Assembly (NCBI GenBank): GCA_017643325.1
Contig: JAEPNS010000037.1
Location: 1 to 15,329, forward strand
Direction of reading: 5' to 3'
DNA length: 15,329 bases
Source of the DNA: Alphaproteobacteria bacterium
Lineage (GTDB): Bacteria > Pseudomonadota > Alphaproteobacteria > UBA6615
This document shows, piece after piece, positions 1 to 7,159 of the stretch (its first letter is position 1; each line of letters begins with the position of its first letter). A model generated the notes under the pieces. The model saw only the letters and a program-made list of their open reading frames with translations. It was not told where the DNA came from and did not search any database. Made by a program: the position numbers and the translations under genes.

Positions 1-2135
1 AGCTCCTGCCACTTCTCGTTGAGCCGCCGCGCCTCGGACGAGTTGATGATCCGCTGATCGATGACCAGCGTCTCGGTCACGCCGCGCAGGGTCCGGGCGA
101 ACACCAGCGCGCCGTCATCGCGGACCTGGCCCTGCCAGCCGCGTTCGAGCTGGGTCGAGAGCCGGTCGAGCATCCAGGCAATGGCCGCCACCGCCTCGTT
201 GGCGCGCTCGGCGTCCGCCACGAGTTCGGGGTTGAGCGCACCGGCAATCGCCGCCTGCTCGACGACGGTCGCGTTCGGCAGATGCACCGTGAGCGGCTCG
301 GTGAGCCGGCGCACCTCGCGCGCGGTGTCCAGCATGGCACGCAGGTCGGCACCCGAGCGGCGGCTCCCGTCGGACATGTGCAGGACGGCATCGCTGAGGC
401 CACTCTCGATCAGCGAGTCCTCCAGCGCCGGGTCGTCCTTTAGGTAGACTGCGGAGTTGCCGCGTTGCAGCCGATAAAGCGGCGGCTGTGCGATGTAGAG
501 GTGCCCGCGCTCGATGATCTCCGGCATCTGCCGGTAAAAGAAGGTCAGCAGCAGGGTGCGGATGTGCGACCCGTCGACATCCGCATCGGTCATGATGATG
601 ATCTTGTGGTAGCGCAGCTTCTCGATATCGAAGTCATCCCGGATTCCGGTGCCCAGCGCCGTGATGAGCGTGCCGATTTCCGCCGATGACAGCATCTTGT
701 CGAAGCGCGCGCGTTCCACGTTCAGGATCTTGCCGCGGAGCGGCAGCACCGCCTGGGTCTTGCGGTCGCGGCCCTGCTTGGCCGATCCGCCGGCGCTGTC
801 GCCCTCGACGATGAAGAGTTCGGCCTTGGCCGGGTCGCGTTCCTGGCAGTCGGCGAGTTTCCCCGGCAGCGAGGCGACGTCGAGCGCGCCCTTGCGCCGC
901 GTCAGCTCACGGGCCTTGCGCGCCGCTTCGCGGGCCGCCGCAGCCTCGACGATCTTATCGATTACCGTGCGGGCCTCGTTCGGGTGCTCCTCGAACCACT
1001 GGCCGAGCCGGTCTCCGACGATCGATTCCACGATCGGCCGAACTTCCGAGGACACCAGCTTGTCCTTGGTTTGGGACGAGAATTTCGGATCCGGTACCTT
1101 TACCGAGAGGACGCAGGTCAGGCCCTCGCGTGCATCGTCCCCCGAGATCGCGATCTTCGCCTTCTTTGCGATCCCGCTCTCGTTGGCGTAGTTGTTGATC
1201 GTGCGCGTGAGCGCACCCCGGAAACCGGCAAGGTGGGTGCCGCCGTCGCGCTGCGGGATGTTGTTCGTGAAACACAGCATCGTCTCGTGGTAGCTGTCAT
1301 TCCACTGCAGCGCGACCTCCACGACAATCCCGTCCTTCTCATCGGTCACGTGGATTACGTCGCCCATGATTCCCTGGCGATTGCGGTCCACATACTCGAC
1401 AAAGGCCTTGAGCCCGCCCTCGTAGTACATCTCGGTGCGCACCGGCTCGACCCCGCGCGCATCGGTGAGAACGAGGGTGACACCGGAGTTGAGAAAAGCC
1501 AGTTCACGCAGGCGGTGCTCCAGCGTATCGCGGTCAAACTCTGTCATCGTGAAGGTTTGCGGCGACGGCAGGAAGGTGACCTCGGTGCCGGTCAACGGCG
1601 CGCCGCCTGCATCCGGCGCATCTCCCATGACCTTCAGATCGCCGTCGGGCACCCCGTGTTCGAATCGCAGCTTGTGCTCCTTGCCGTCACGCCAGATCCG
1701 CATTTCCAGCCATTCCGACAGGGCATTCACCACCGACACACCGACCCCGTGCAGGCCGCCGGACACCTTGTAGGAATTCTGGTCGAATTTCCCGCCCGCA
1801 TGGAGCTGGGTCATGATGACCTGGGCAGCCGAGACGCCTTCCTCTTCGTGGATGTCGACGGGGATTCCGCGACCGTTGTCGACGACCGTAACGGACCCGT
1901 CGGGGTTCAGGGTGACGTTGACCGTGTCGCAATGCCCAGCCAAGGCCTCGTCGATGGCGTTGTCGACAACCTCATAGACCATGTGGTGCAGGCCCGAACC
2001 ATCGTCGGTGTCGCCGATATACATGCCGGGGCGCTTGCGCACGGCATCGAGCCCGCGCAGCACCTTGATGGAATCCGCACCATATTCCCCGTCGTCGCCT
2101 TCGGTAATTTCCGGGTTCTCGATGTCGTCACTCAT
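1..2135 (-). CDS. gyrB: DNA gyrase subunit B, partial (C-terminus beyond left edge)
   Basis: ATPase subunit of DNA gyrase, which with GyrA introduces negative supercoils. I translated the open frame by hand; it reads without a stop from an ATG at 2133-2135 to the left edge, giving about 711 residues of a usual 800 or so. Visible in order: the GHKL ATPase domain (EVVDNAIDEA, the DNGRGIP loop, GGLHGVGVSVVNALS near residue 124), the transducer lysine loop SSQTKDKL, and the TOPRIM domain with EGDSAGGSA near residue 442, PLRGKILNVE and DADVDGSHI near residue 517. About 150 residues follow that match the insert-bearing gyrase type known from Proteobacteria. The quinolone-region Asp (EGDSAGG) and Lys (LRGKILN) are the usual residues. 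The start is supported by AGGAGA six bases upstream. It lies 26 bases after recF and is probably the last gene of the dnaN-recF-gyrB transcript. Confidence 0.97.
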   Translation of the reverse strand, partial: MSDDIENPEITEGDDGEYGADSIKVLRGLDAVRKRPGMYIGDTDDGSGLHHMVYEVVDNAIDEALAGHCDTVNVTLNPDGSVTVVDNGRGIPVDIHEEEGVSAAQVIMTQLHAGGKFDQNSYKVSGGLHGVGVSVVNALSEWLEMRIWRDGKEHKLRFEHGVPDGDLKVMGDAPDAGGAPLTGTEVTFLPSPQTFTMTEFDRDTLEHRLRELAFLNSGVTLVLTDARGVEPVRTEMYYEGGLKAFVEYVDRNRQGIMGDVIHVTDEKDGIVVEVALQWNDSYHETMLCFTNNIPQRDGGTHLAGFRGALTRTINNYANESGIAKKAKIAISGDDAREGLTCVLSVKVPDPKFSSQTKDKLVSSEVRPIVESIVGDRLGQWFEEHPNEARTVIDKIVEAAAAREAARKARELTRRKGALDVASLPGKLADCQERDPAKAELFIVEGDSAGGSAKQGRDRKTQAVLPLRGKILNVERARFDKMLSSAEIGTLITALGTGIRDDFDIEKLRYHKIIIMTDADVDGSHIRTLLLTFFYRQMPEIIERGHLYIAQPPLYRLQRGNSAVYLKDDPALEDSLIESGLSDAVLHMSDGSRRSGADLRAMLDTAREVRRLTEPLTVHLPNATVVEQAAIAGALNPELVADAERANEAVAAIAWMLDRLSTQLERGWQGQVRDDGALVFARTLRGVTETLVIDQRIINSSEARRLNEKWQE

Positions 2136-2161
2136 AAATCGTCTCCTGTCGTCCCGCGGCG

Positions 2162-3373
2162 TCAGCAGGCGCTGACGCGGCCGGACGAAACGTCCAACAA
2201 CTGGGCATTATTCCCGAATGCCTCGAACAGACCGGCGTCGGTCCCGCTGAGCCAGGCCTGCGCCCCCAGGGCCAGGATGCGTTCGGCCAGCGCGCCCCGT
2301 CGTCCCTCGTCCAGATGCGCGGCCACCTCATCGAGCAAAATGACCGGCGCGGCACCGCGCGCAAGCCCGAGGAGGCGGGCATGCGCCAGAACGATCGCGA
2401 TCAACAAGGCCTTCTGTTCACCGGTCGAGCAGAGCGCGGCCGGCATGTCTTTCGTGCGGTGGCGCACCGCAAGATCACTGCGGTGCGCGCCATGCAGTGC
2501 CCGCCCCGCTTCCGCGTCACGCGAGCGATTGCGCGCCAGCAGTTCACGGAGGCGATCCTCGACGGCGAGCGCAGGTTCGACGTCAAGCCAAGTCTCAACC
2601 TCACCCTCGAACACCAGGCCCGCGCGCGGAAACGGCTCTTCGCGCACACTGTCTTCAGCAGCGATCGCCGCATCGAGCCGGGCCACCACCTCGCGCCTGG
2701 CTGCCGCAATCGCCACGCCGGCTGCCGCCATGGATTCCTCTTCCGCAGCCAGCCACGCGGTGTCGCCGACTCCGTCGCGCAGGAGGCGCTGGCGTCCACG
2801 CATCGCCTGTTCGTAGGACGAAAGCCGCCGCGCATGCTCGGCGTCGAAGCCGTAAACCATGCGATCGACGAACTGGCGGCGCGCGGTGCCGCCTTCCATG
2901 AAGAGCCGGTCCATGTCCGGCGTGAGCCAGACGATGCTCATATGTTCGGCGAAGGCCGCCTGGCCGCGCGCGGGCTCGCCGTCGATCCGCACCGCACGCC
3001 GGGCAGCCGCACCCCCGGGCCGGGCCTCCAGGCCCGTTCCCAGCGCGACCGGACCATGCGACCCGTCCACCTGAACGGCTACGGCCCAGCCCGGCGCCGA
3101 TACGCCGTCCGACAGACGCGCGACGTCCGGAAGCGACGCACGCCGCAACCCCCGGCCGGGCGCAAAAAACGAAACCGCCTCAAGCAGGTTGGTCTTTCCG
3201 GAACCGTTCGCACCGGCCAACAGGACCGGCGTCCGATCGACGTCGAGGCGCAAGGCCGCGTAATTGCGGAACGTGGTGAGATCGAGGCGCCGTATAAACG
3301 CACCGGTCATCGCGGCGCCGGACTGCGCGCGATCGGACGGCGCATTCCGGTTCGTGATGTCGTGCGTGGTCAT
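2162..3373 (-). CDS. recF: DNA replication and repair protein RecF
   Basis: SMC-like ATPase that, with RecO and RecR, loads RecA onto gapped single-stranded DNA. Visible: Walker A GANGSGKT at residues 54-61, the ABC signature STGEQKALL at about 316-324, Walker B VILLDE at 344-349 and the D-loop AHLD at 352-355. Length is 403 aa from the first ATG. The family usually has about 360-385 and begins close to the RRLDLTTFRNY segment, so the internal ATG at 3308-3310 (382 aa) is a real alternative; the first 21 residues look unconserved. Neither start has a good Shine-Dalgarno, but the first lies only 16 bases after the dnaN stop, which favours coupled translation. The stop is 26 bases before the gyrB start. 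Confidence 0.95.
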   Translation of the reverse strand: MTTHDITNRNAPSDRAQSGAAMTGAFIRRLDLTTFRNYAALRLDVDRTPVLLAGANGSGKTNLLEAVSFFAPGRGLRRASLPDVARLSDGVSAPGWAVAVQVDGSHGPVALGTGLEARPGGAAARRAVRIDGEPARGQAAFAEHMSIVWLTPDMDRLFMEGGTARRQFVDRMVYGFDAEHARRLSSYEQAMRGRQRLLRDGVGDTAWLAAEEESMAAAGVAIAAARREVVARLDAAIAAEDSVREEPFPRAGLVFEGEVETWLDVEPALAVEDRLRELLARNRSRDAEAGRALHGAHRSDLAVRHRTKDMPAALCSTGEQKALLIAIVLAHARLLGLARGAAPVILLDEVAAHLDEGRRGALAERILALGAQAWLSGTDAGLFEAFGNNAQLLDVSSGRVSAC

Positions 3374-3389
3374 TGCCGAGCCACGTCGC

Positions 3390-4508
3390 CTAAACCCGCA
3401 TCGGCATCAGGACGTAGAGAGCGCTCTGGTCTTCACCGTCGCGCACGATCGTCGGGGACGACGCGTCGGCCAGCACAAATTCGGCGCCGTCGCTTTCTAT
3501 CTGGGACGTGATGTCCAGGAGGTATCGGGAGTTGAAGCCGATCTCGAGCTGATCGTGCTCAAAGCCAACCTCGAGCTCTTCGACAGCACTGCCGTTCTCC
3601 GCGCTGGTCGCTGACAGGGTCAGCATGCCAGACCCGACCGCGAGCTTGATGGCACGACTTTTCTCGGACGAGATCGTCGATACGCGATCAACGGCTTCGG
3701 CGAAGGTGTTGCGATCGACCGAAAGCACCTTGTCGTTGCCTGTCGGGATAACCCGCTCGTAGTCCGGGAATGTTCCGTCGATGAGTTTCGAGGTCAGCAC
3801 GGCTTCGTCGAACGTGACTCGTACGCGGGTGTCCGACAGGGCCACCTCGACCGGATCGGTGGTCTCCTCGATCAGCTTGCGGAGCTCGCCGATGGCCTTG
3901 CGGGGCACGATCACGCCGGGCATGCCCTCGCCGCCATCCGGCATCGACAGCTGGACGCGCGCAAGCCGGTGGCCGTCCGTCGCAACCGCGCGAAGCATTG
4001 CGGTGCCGTCATCGTCGGCGGCGTGCAGGTAAATTCCGTTGAGGTAGTACCGGGTTTCCTCGGTCGAGACCGCGAAACGCGTCCGGTCGATAAGCGTGCG
4101 CAGGTCCTCCGCCTCGAGGGAAAAAACGTTCGGCAGGTCGCCGCCGCTCATGGTGGGAAAATCCTCGACCGGCAAGGTCGCCAGGTTGAAGCGCGACCGT
4201 CCCGCGCGAATCGCCATCTGGCCCGCCTCGGCATCGGTCTCGATTTCGACCTGTGCGCCATCGGGCAGTTTCCGGACGATATCGTAGAGCGTGTGCGCGG
4301 GCGCCGTTGTGGCGCCGGCCTGGCCGATCTCGGCCGGTACGGTCTCGGTGATCGCGAGGTCCATGTCGGTCGCTGTGAGGGTCAGCGCGTTTTCCTGGCC
4401 GTCCAGGAGAACGTTGGCGAGGATCGGAATGGTGTTGCGCCGCTCGACGACGCTCTGCACATGGGCCAGCGCCTTCAGAAGGGTCGCGCGCTCGATCGTC
4501 AGCTTCAT
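3390..4508 (-). CDS. dnaN: DNA polymerase III beta subunit (sliding clamp)
   Basis: Ring-shaped processivity clamp for DNA polymerase III and a docking platform for MutS, ligase and Hda-type regulators. The protein is 372 aa, the standard length, beginning MKLTIERATLLKALAHVQ and ending YVLMPMRV, the conserved C-terminal strand next to the partner-binding pocket. The three-fold clamp repeat is consistent with this length. The ATG at 4506-4508 was chosen because the family always starts here and an AAGGAAAG Shine-Dalgarno lies about 7-10 bases upstream. The frame stays open upstream to 4640, but those 44 residues lie within the untranslated leader and promoter. It is separated from dnaA by 250 bases holding its own promoter, and closely followed by recF. 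Confidence 0.98.
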   Translation of the reverse strand: MKLTIERATLLKALAHVQSVVERRNTIPILANVLLDGQENALTLTATDMDLAITETVPAEIGQAGATTAPAHTLYDIVRKLPDGAQVEIETDAEAGQMAIRAGRSRFNLATLPVEDFPTMSGGDLPNVFSLEAEDLRTLIDRTRFAVSTEETRYYLNGIYLHAADDDGTAMLRAVATDGHRLARVQLSMPDGGEGMPGVIVPRKAIGELRKLIEETTDPVEVALSDTRVRVTFDEAVLTSKLIDGTFPDYERVIPTGNDKVLSVDRNTFAEAVDRVSTISSEKSRAIKLAVGSGMLTLSATSAENGSAVEELEVGFEHDQLEIGFNSRYLLDITSQIESDGAEFVLADASSPTIVRDGEDQSALYVLMPMRV

Positions 4509-4539
4509 TCGTCTGCTTTCCTTTTCGTCTCCGGAGTCA

Positions 4540-4620
4540 CCGGTCCGTTGTGCCCGCCTGGGCAGCCGATGACCGGAGCCGGAAGATGGTCCAAGAAGAC
4601 CCGGAATCGCGCGGATTCCG
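4540..4620 (-). promoter_or_regulatory. Structured 5' leader of dnaN (two predicted hairpins)
   Basis: Between the dnaN -10 element and the dnaN Shine-Dalgarno there are two stem-loops by eye. Hairpin 1 at 4602-4620 has perfect 7-bp arms CGGAATC/GATTCCG around five bases. Hairpin 2 at 4540-4576 has an outer 6-bp stem (CCGGTC/GACCGG) and an inner 5-bp stem TGCCC/GGGCA with a four-base loop, joined by an internal loop. Neither is followed by a T-run, so they do not look like terminators. A role in stability or translation of the message is inference; no riboswitch class was recognised. Confidence 0.4.
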
Positions 4621-4641
4621 TGCAAAAATAGGTAGTCCAAA

Positions 4642-4668
4642 ATTATAGCAGGTCGAGCTTGATTCGAC
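4642..4668 (-). promoter_or_regulatory. dnaN promoter, extended -10, with overlapping dyad
   Basis: On the minus strand there is TGCTATAAT, a perfect extended -10 (TGnTATAAT; hexamer at 4642-4647). This would place the transcript start near 4635 and give a leader of about 127 bases. No good -35 is present, which fits the extended -10 class. Directly upstream, 4652-4668, is an inverted repeat GTCGA-N7-TCGAC that would sit at about -17 to -33, a position for an operator. The repeat contains a GATTC (GANTC) site. Promoter activity is inferred from sequence only. Confidence 0.6.
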
Positions 4669-4674
4669 AGGCCT

Positions 4675-4687
4675 TTCGGCTGCCGAA
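4675..4687. repeat. 13-bp palindrome upstream of dnaN promoter
   Basis: TTCGGC-T-GCCGAA is perfectly symmetrical around one base and lies at about -40 to -52 relative to the presumed dnaN start. It may be a protein-binding dyad or a small hairpin at the end of the dnaA message. Nothing in the sequence identifies a binding protein. Confidence 0.4.
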
Positions 4688-4721
4688 CTGACGTTCGCAG
4701 GTGCCGAATAATCTATATTTT

Positions 4722-4739
4722 TCAGGTAATTACCAGAAC
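4722..4739. repeat. AT-rich quasi-palindrome just after the dnaA stop
   Basis: The perfect 10-bp palindrome GGTAATTACC (4725-4734) is flanked symmetrically by TTC and GAA with one mismatched pair, giving an 18-bp quasi-palindrome. It has no loop, so it is more like an operator than a terminator. It is followed on the minus strand by an AAAAATATAG tract. Function unknown. Confidence 0.35.
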
Positions 4740-4758
4740 TCGCCGCCGAAGCGGTGGA

Positions 4759-6201
4759 TCAAATCTCAAGCATGCGGCGCAGCAGCTCCACATCCTCGTT
4801 GAATCCCGCGTCTGTGGACCGCAGTTCCTCGACCTTGCGAACCGCATGCATGACCGTCGTATGGTCGCGCCCGCCGAACTTACGCCCGATTTCCGGAAGC
4901 GAGCGCGAGGTGAGTTGCTTCGCGAGATACATGGCGACCTGGCGCGGGCGGGCAACAGCCCGGGCTCGGCGTGCGGAATGCATGTCAGCGAGCCGAATAT
5001 TGAAATGTTCGGCCACGCGCTTCTGGATTTCCTCGATCGTGACCCGGCGGTCGTTCGCACGCAGGAGGTCGTGCAGGACGTCCTGGGTCGTCTCGAGCGT
5101 GACCGGCCGCCCGACGAGAGTCGCGTGTGCGACGATGCGGTTCAGTGCGCCTTCGAGTTCGCGAACGTTGGACGTGATCTTGTGGGACAAAAATTCCATC
5201 ACCTTGTCCGGCACGTCAGACCCGATCTGCTCTGCCTTGGCCTGAAGGATACCCAGCCGCAGTTCGTAGTCGGTCGGATGAATATCAGCCACGAGGCCGC
5301 AGCCCAGGCGCGATTTGAGGCGCTCCTCCATCCCCTCCAGGTCGGAGGGAGACTTGTCCGCCGACACGATGATCTGGCGGTTCTGGTCCACGAGCGCGTT
5401 GAACGTGTGGAAGAACTCCTCCTGGGTCGAATCCTTGCCCGCGATGAACTGGATATCGTCGATCATGAGCACGTCGACCGAGCGGAACTGTTCCTTGAAA
5501 TCCATGATTGTCCGGTACCGCAGCGCGCGGATGAACTGGTACATGAACTTCTCGGCCGACATGTAGAGAACGCGGCGGCGCGGATCACGCTCGGTAATAT
5601 GCCACGCAATGGCGTGCATCAGGTGCGTCTTGCCCAGTCCGACGCCGCCGTACAGGAACAGCGGGTTGAACGGCACCGCCTTCGCTTCGGCCACCCGGCG
5701 TGCAGCGGCGTGGGCGAGTTCGTTCGACTTGCCGACGACGAAGTTCTTGAACTTGAACCGCTCGTCGATAAAGGCACGCACGTCCTCAATGCCAGGTTCG
5801 CCGCCGTCAGCCCCGCCTGCAGGCACCGGCCCGGCGGAGCCGTTCGCGCCGCGAGGCGCGGCCTCCGATTCGATGCGCTGGGACAACGGCTGGCGCGGCG
5901 GCGCGCCGGCAGGCTGGATCACGGTCTGGGTGGGCTCGACGATGATCTCAACGGTCCGGACCGCGTCGTTTTCCTCTGCCCAGAGCTCTGCGAGCCGGTC
6001 GGCGTAGTTTTGCTCGATCCAGTCGCGCATGAACCGCGTCGGAACCGCGACGCGCAGCTGGCTCCCCTTGAAATCGCCGAGCGTCAGGGGCTTGAGCCAG
6101 CTGTTGAAGGCCGCATCGCCCACATCGGCACGAAGCCGCGCGCGCACGCGCGTCCACTGCTCTGTCAAGGAATTGTCGGCTTGCCCCCACTGTTCGGCCA
6201 T
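4759..6201 (-). CDS. dnaA: Chromosomal replication initiator protein DnaA
   Basis: AAA+ initiator that binds DnaA boxes and melts the origin. 480 aa from the ATG at 6199-6201. Domain I spans about residues 10-90 (SWLKPLT, helicase and partner contacts). A Pro/Gly/Ala-rich linker follows (about 95-140). The AAA+ domain III has Walker A GGVGLGKTH at 185-193, Walker B VLMIDDIQF at 244-252, sensor 1 VSADKSPSDL and the RLKSRLGCGL arginine-finger segment near 294-303. The DNA-binding domain IV ends with the signature GGRDHTTVMHAVRKVEEL at 443-460. The start was chosen because GGAG lies 11 bases upstream; an in-frame GTG at 6211-6213 (four residues more) overlaps that site and is less likely. Upstream is a long non-coding region with a candidate promoter. 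Confidence 0.98.
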   Translation of the reverse strand: MAEQWGQADNSLTEQWTRVRARLRADVGDAAFNSWLKPLTLGDFKGSQLRVAVPTRFMRDWIEQNYADRLAELWAEENDAVRTVEIIVEPTQTVIQPAGAPPRQPLSQRIESEAAPRGANGSAGPVPAGGADGGEPGIEDVRAFIDERFKFKNFVVGKSNELAHAAARRVAEAKAVPFNPLFLYGGVGLGKTHLMHAIAWHITERDPRRRVLYMSAEKFMYQFIRALRYRTIMDFKEQFRSVDVLMIDDIQFIAGKDSTQEEFFHTFNALVDQNRQIIVSADKSPSDLEGMEERLKSRLGCGLVADIHPTDYELRLGILQAKAEQIGSDVPDKVMEFLSHKITSNVRELEGALNRIVAHATLVGRPVTLETTQDVLHDLLRANDRRVTIEEIQKRVAEHFNIRLADMHSARRARAVARPRQVAMYLAKQLTSRSLPEIGRKFGGRDHTTVMHAVRKVEELRSTDAGFNEDVELLRRMLEI

Positions 6202-6483
6202 CTGGCGAAACACTCCATCAAAAAAATTTCTTCATGTGCGCGGTCCCGCCAGGAAAACTCACACACGCTCAACCGGTGTCCGTCACGTGTCCACGCCAGA
6301 GACACGTCGGTCCAACCCCGTTTAGGGACGCTTCGAAGCAGCGAGCCACACGCCTGCAAGAAACATCACCGTCCACCCTGCCAGTCGGGAAAGAGCCGGG
6401 AAAAACCACTCGAAACGAAAACGCCGGGATGACGGCGGAGAGACAGAAGAGTTACCGTTGACGCAAAACCGAATTACGAAGTG

Positions 6484-6514
6484 ATTCGAATTTATACTTG
6501 TATTTATTCGAATT
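6484..6514. repeat. Tandem ATTCGAATT repeat, 22-bp period
   Basis: The 9-mer ATTCGAATT occurs at 6484-6492 and again at 6506-6514. Each contains the 8-bp perfect palindrome ATTCGAAT, so both orientations are alike. Start-to-start distance is 22 bases, about two helical turns, which places the copies on the same DNA face. They bracket the likely dnaA -10 element, so a regulator binding here could control dnaA. The first copy overlaps a GANTC site (GATTC, 6483-6487). Confidence 0.6.
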
Positions 6515-6519
6515 ATTAA
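6491..6519 (-). promoter_or_regulatory. dnaA: Candidate dnaA promoter
   Basis: On the minus strand, TTAATA (6514-6519; four of six matches to TTGACA) is followed after 17 bases by TATAAA (6491-6496; five of six to TATAAT). This predicts a start near 6484 and a leader of about 280 bases before the dnaA ATG. The -35 is weak and AT-rich DNA gives such matches by chance, so this is a candidate only. The ATTCGAATT repeats overlap both ends of it. Confidence 0.4.
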
Positions 6520-6770
6520 CGGTTTTTACTCTGTAGCGCCAAAAATATCCCCGGAGGACTGGGTAATATTAGTATTTCCCAATCCCCATGAAGTCCCTAT
6601 TCGTTATGAGTGACAATTCAACTGATCGAGTACTTTGTTTTATTGGTTCTCGATCCCGAAAGGCGAGGTGAAGATAGCGTGAGAGGGTCTTGGCTGCAAC
6701 CGGTCAAAAGTGCGAATCGGAAAAAAAACACGAAAATTTCACGAACCTCGACATGGCTTTCCCCAAACGA

Positions 6771-6796
6771 AAACCGCGCCCCGAGGGGCGCGGTTT
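6771..6796 (-). terminator. Intrinsic terminator of rpsT
   Basis: A perfect inverted repeat AAACCGCGCCCC / GGGGCGCGGTTT, separated by two bases (effectively an 11-bp GC-rich stem with a four-base loop). On the minus strand it reads into TTTT-CG-TTT. It lies about 25 bases past the rpsT stop, the expected place, and separates rpsT from the dnaA regulatory region. Confidence 0.9.
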
Positions 6797-6820
6797 CAAA
6801 AACCCATTGTCGTTCGGGGC

Positions 6821-7084
6821 TTACGACATCGCCTTGATCTGCGCTGACAGGCGCGACAGTTTCCGCGAAGCGGTGTTCGCATGGAGTACACCCTTCTGGG
6901 CACCCCGATGCAGTTCCGGCTGCGCAGCACGCAGGGCTTCCTGCGCGGCATCTTTGTCACCCGAAGCGATCGCCGCCTCGACCTTCTTCACATAAGTGCG
7001 GACCCGCGTGAGCCGGTCACCGTTGATCGCGGCGCGGCGCGCGTTGCGGCGTATGCGCACCTTGGCGGAATGATGGTTGGCCAT
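6821..7084 (-). CDS. rpsT: 30S ribosomal protein S20
   Basis: Primary 16S rRNA-binding protein of the small subunit. 87 aa, the usual length, highly basic, starting MANHHSAKVRIRRNARRA and followed by the helical hairpin segments RLTRVRTYVKKVEAAIASGD and TASRKLSRLSAQIKAM. The ATG at 7082-7084 is the family start. The frame is open upstream to 7147, but that stretch holds the promoter. The Shine-Dalgarno is weak (GAGAACGAG just upstream). It has its own promoter and terminator and so forms a single-gene unit. Its position just upstream of dnaA is common in Alphaproteobacteria. Confidence 0.98.
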   Translation of the reverse strand: MANHHSAKVRIRRNARRAAINGDRLTRVRTYVKKVEAAIASGDKDAAQEALRAAQPELHRGAQKGVLHANTASRKLSRLSAQIKAMS

Positions 7085-7118
7085 ACTCGTTCTCGAATTC
7101 GTTCGTGATTGGCCGCGG

Positions 7119-7147
7119 TGTATAGACCCGCGACCGGAGAGCGTCAA
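7119..7147 (-). promoter_or_regulatory. rpsT: rpsT promoter, near-consensus sigma70
   Basis: Minus strand TTGACG (7142-7147; five of six) and TATACA (7119-7124; five of six) are separated by exactly 17 bases. The start would be near 7112, giving a leader of about 28 bases. This is the best promoter in the window and fits the high expression of a ribosomal protein gene. Confidence 0.85.
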
Positions 7148-7159
7148 GGGCGCAAGTGC

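Larger units (their letters stand above)
6202..6770. other. Long intergenic region upstream of dnaA, AT-rich core
   Basis: About 570 bases between dnaA and the rpsT terminator with no convincing gene. The core at about 6465-6600 is far more AT-rich than the rest of the window. It contains the tandem ATTCGAATT repeat, a candidate minus-strand promoter, a near-palindrome at 6561-6580 (GGGTAATA/TATTTCCC, one mismatch) and, further out, a hairpin GATCGAG-N18-CTCGATC (6624-6655) and an A8 tract (6721-6728). I found no match to the DnaA box TTATCCACA in either direction with two or fewer mismatches, so an origin here is unsupported. The simplest reading is the dnaA promoter and leader region. Confidence 0.6.

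Noticed and set aside
984..2816. 610-codon plus-strand frame opposite gyrB and part of recF
   Set aside because: In codon register with gyrB; the same antisense-shadow effect. The C-terminal part is low-complexity Ser/Arg/Ala. GyrB is unmistakable on the other strand.
4509..4640. 44-residue N-terminal extension of DnaN
   Set aside because: It would cover the leader up to the -10 element; family start and Shine-Dalgarno both point to 4508.
4846..6432. 528-codon plus-strand frame opposite dnaA (and a similar 398-codon frame opposite recF, 2315-3511)
   Set aside because: Both are in codon register with the real gene on the opposite strand and show no family motifs.
6458..6496. Plus-strand promoter using TTGACG at 6458-6463
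   Set aside because: No -10 hexamer lies 16-18 bases downstream, and no plus-strand gene follows.
6588..6671. 27-codon plus-strand ORF starting MKSLFVMSDN
   Set aside because: The only ribosome-binding-like sequence (GGAGG at 6553-6557) is about 30 bases away. The ORF is too short and lacks any supporting context.
6202..6820. Chromosomal origin (oriC) next to dnaA
   Set aside because: AT-rich and repeat-containing, but no DnaA-box-like nonamers were found by eye, and the origin of many Alphaproteobacteria lies elsewhere, for example near hemE. GC-skew and marker-frequency data would be needed.
6610..6837. 75-codon plus-strand ORF between dnaA and rpsT
   Set aside because: It runs straight through the rpsT terminator and into the rpsT coding region on the other strand, and has no ribosome binding site or known motif.
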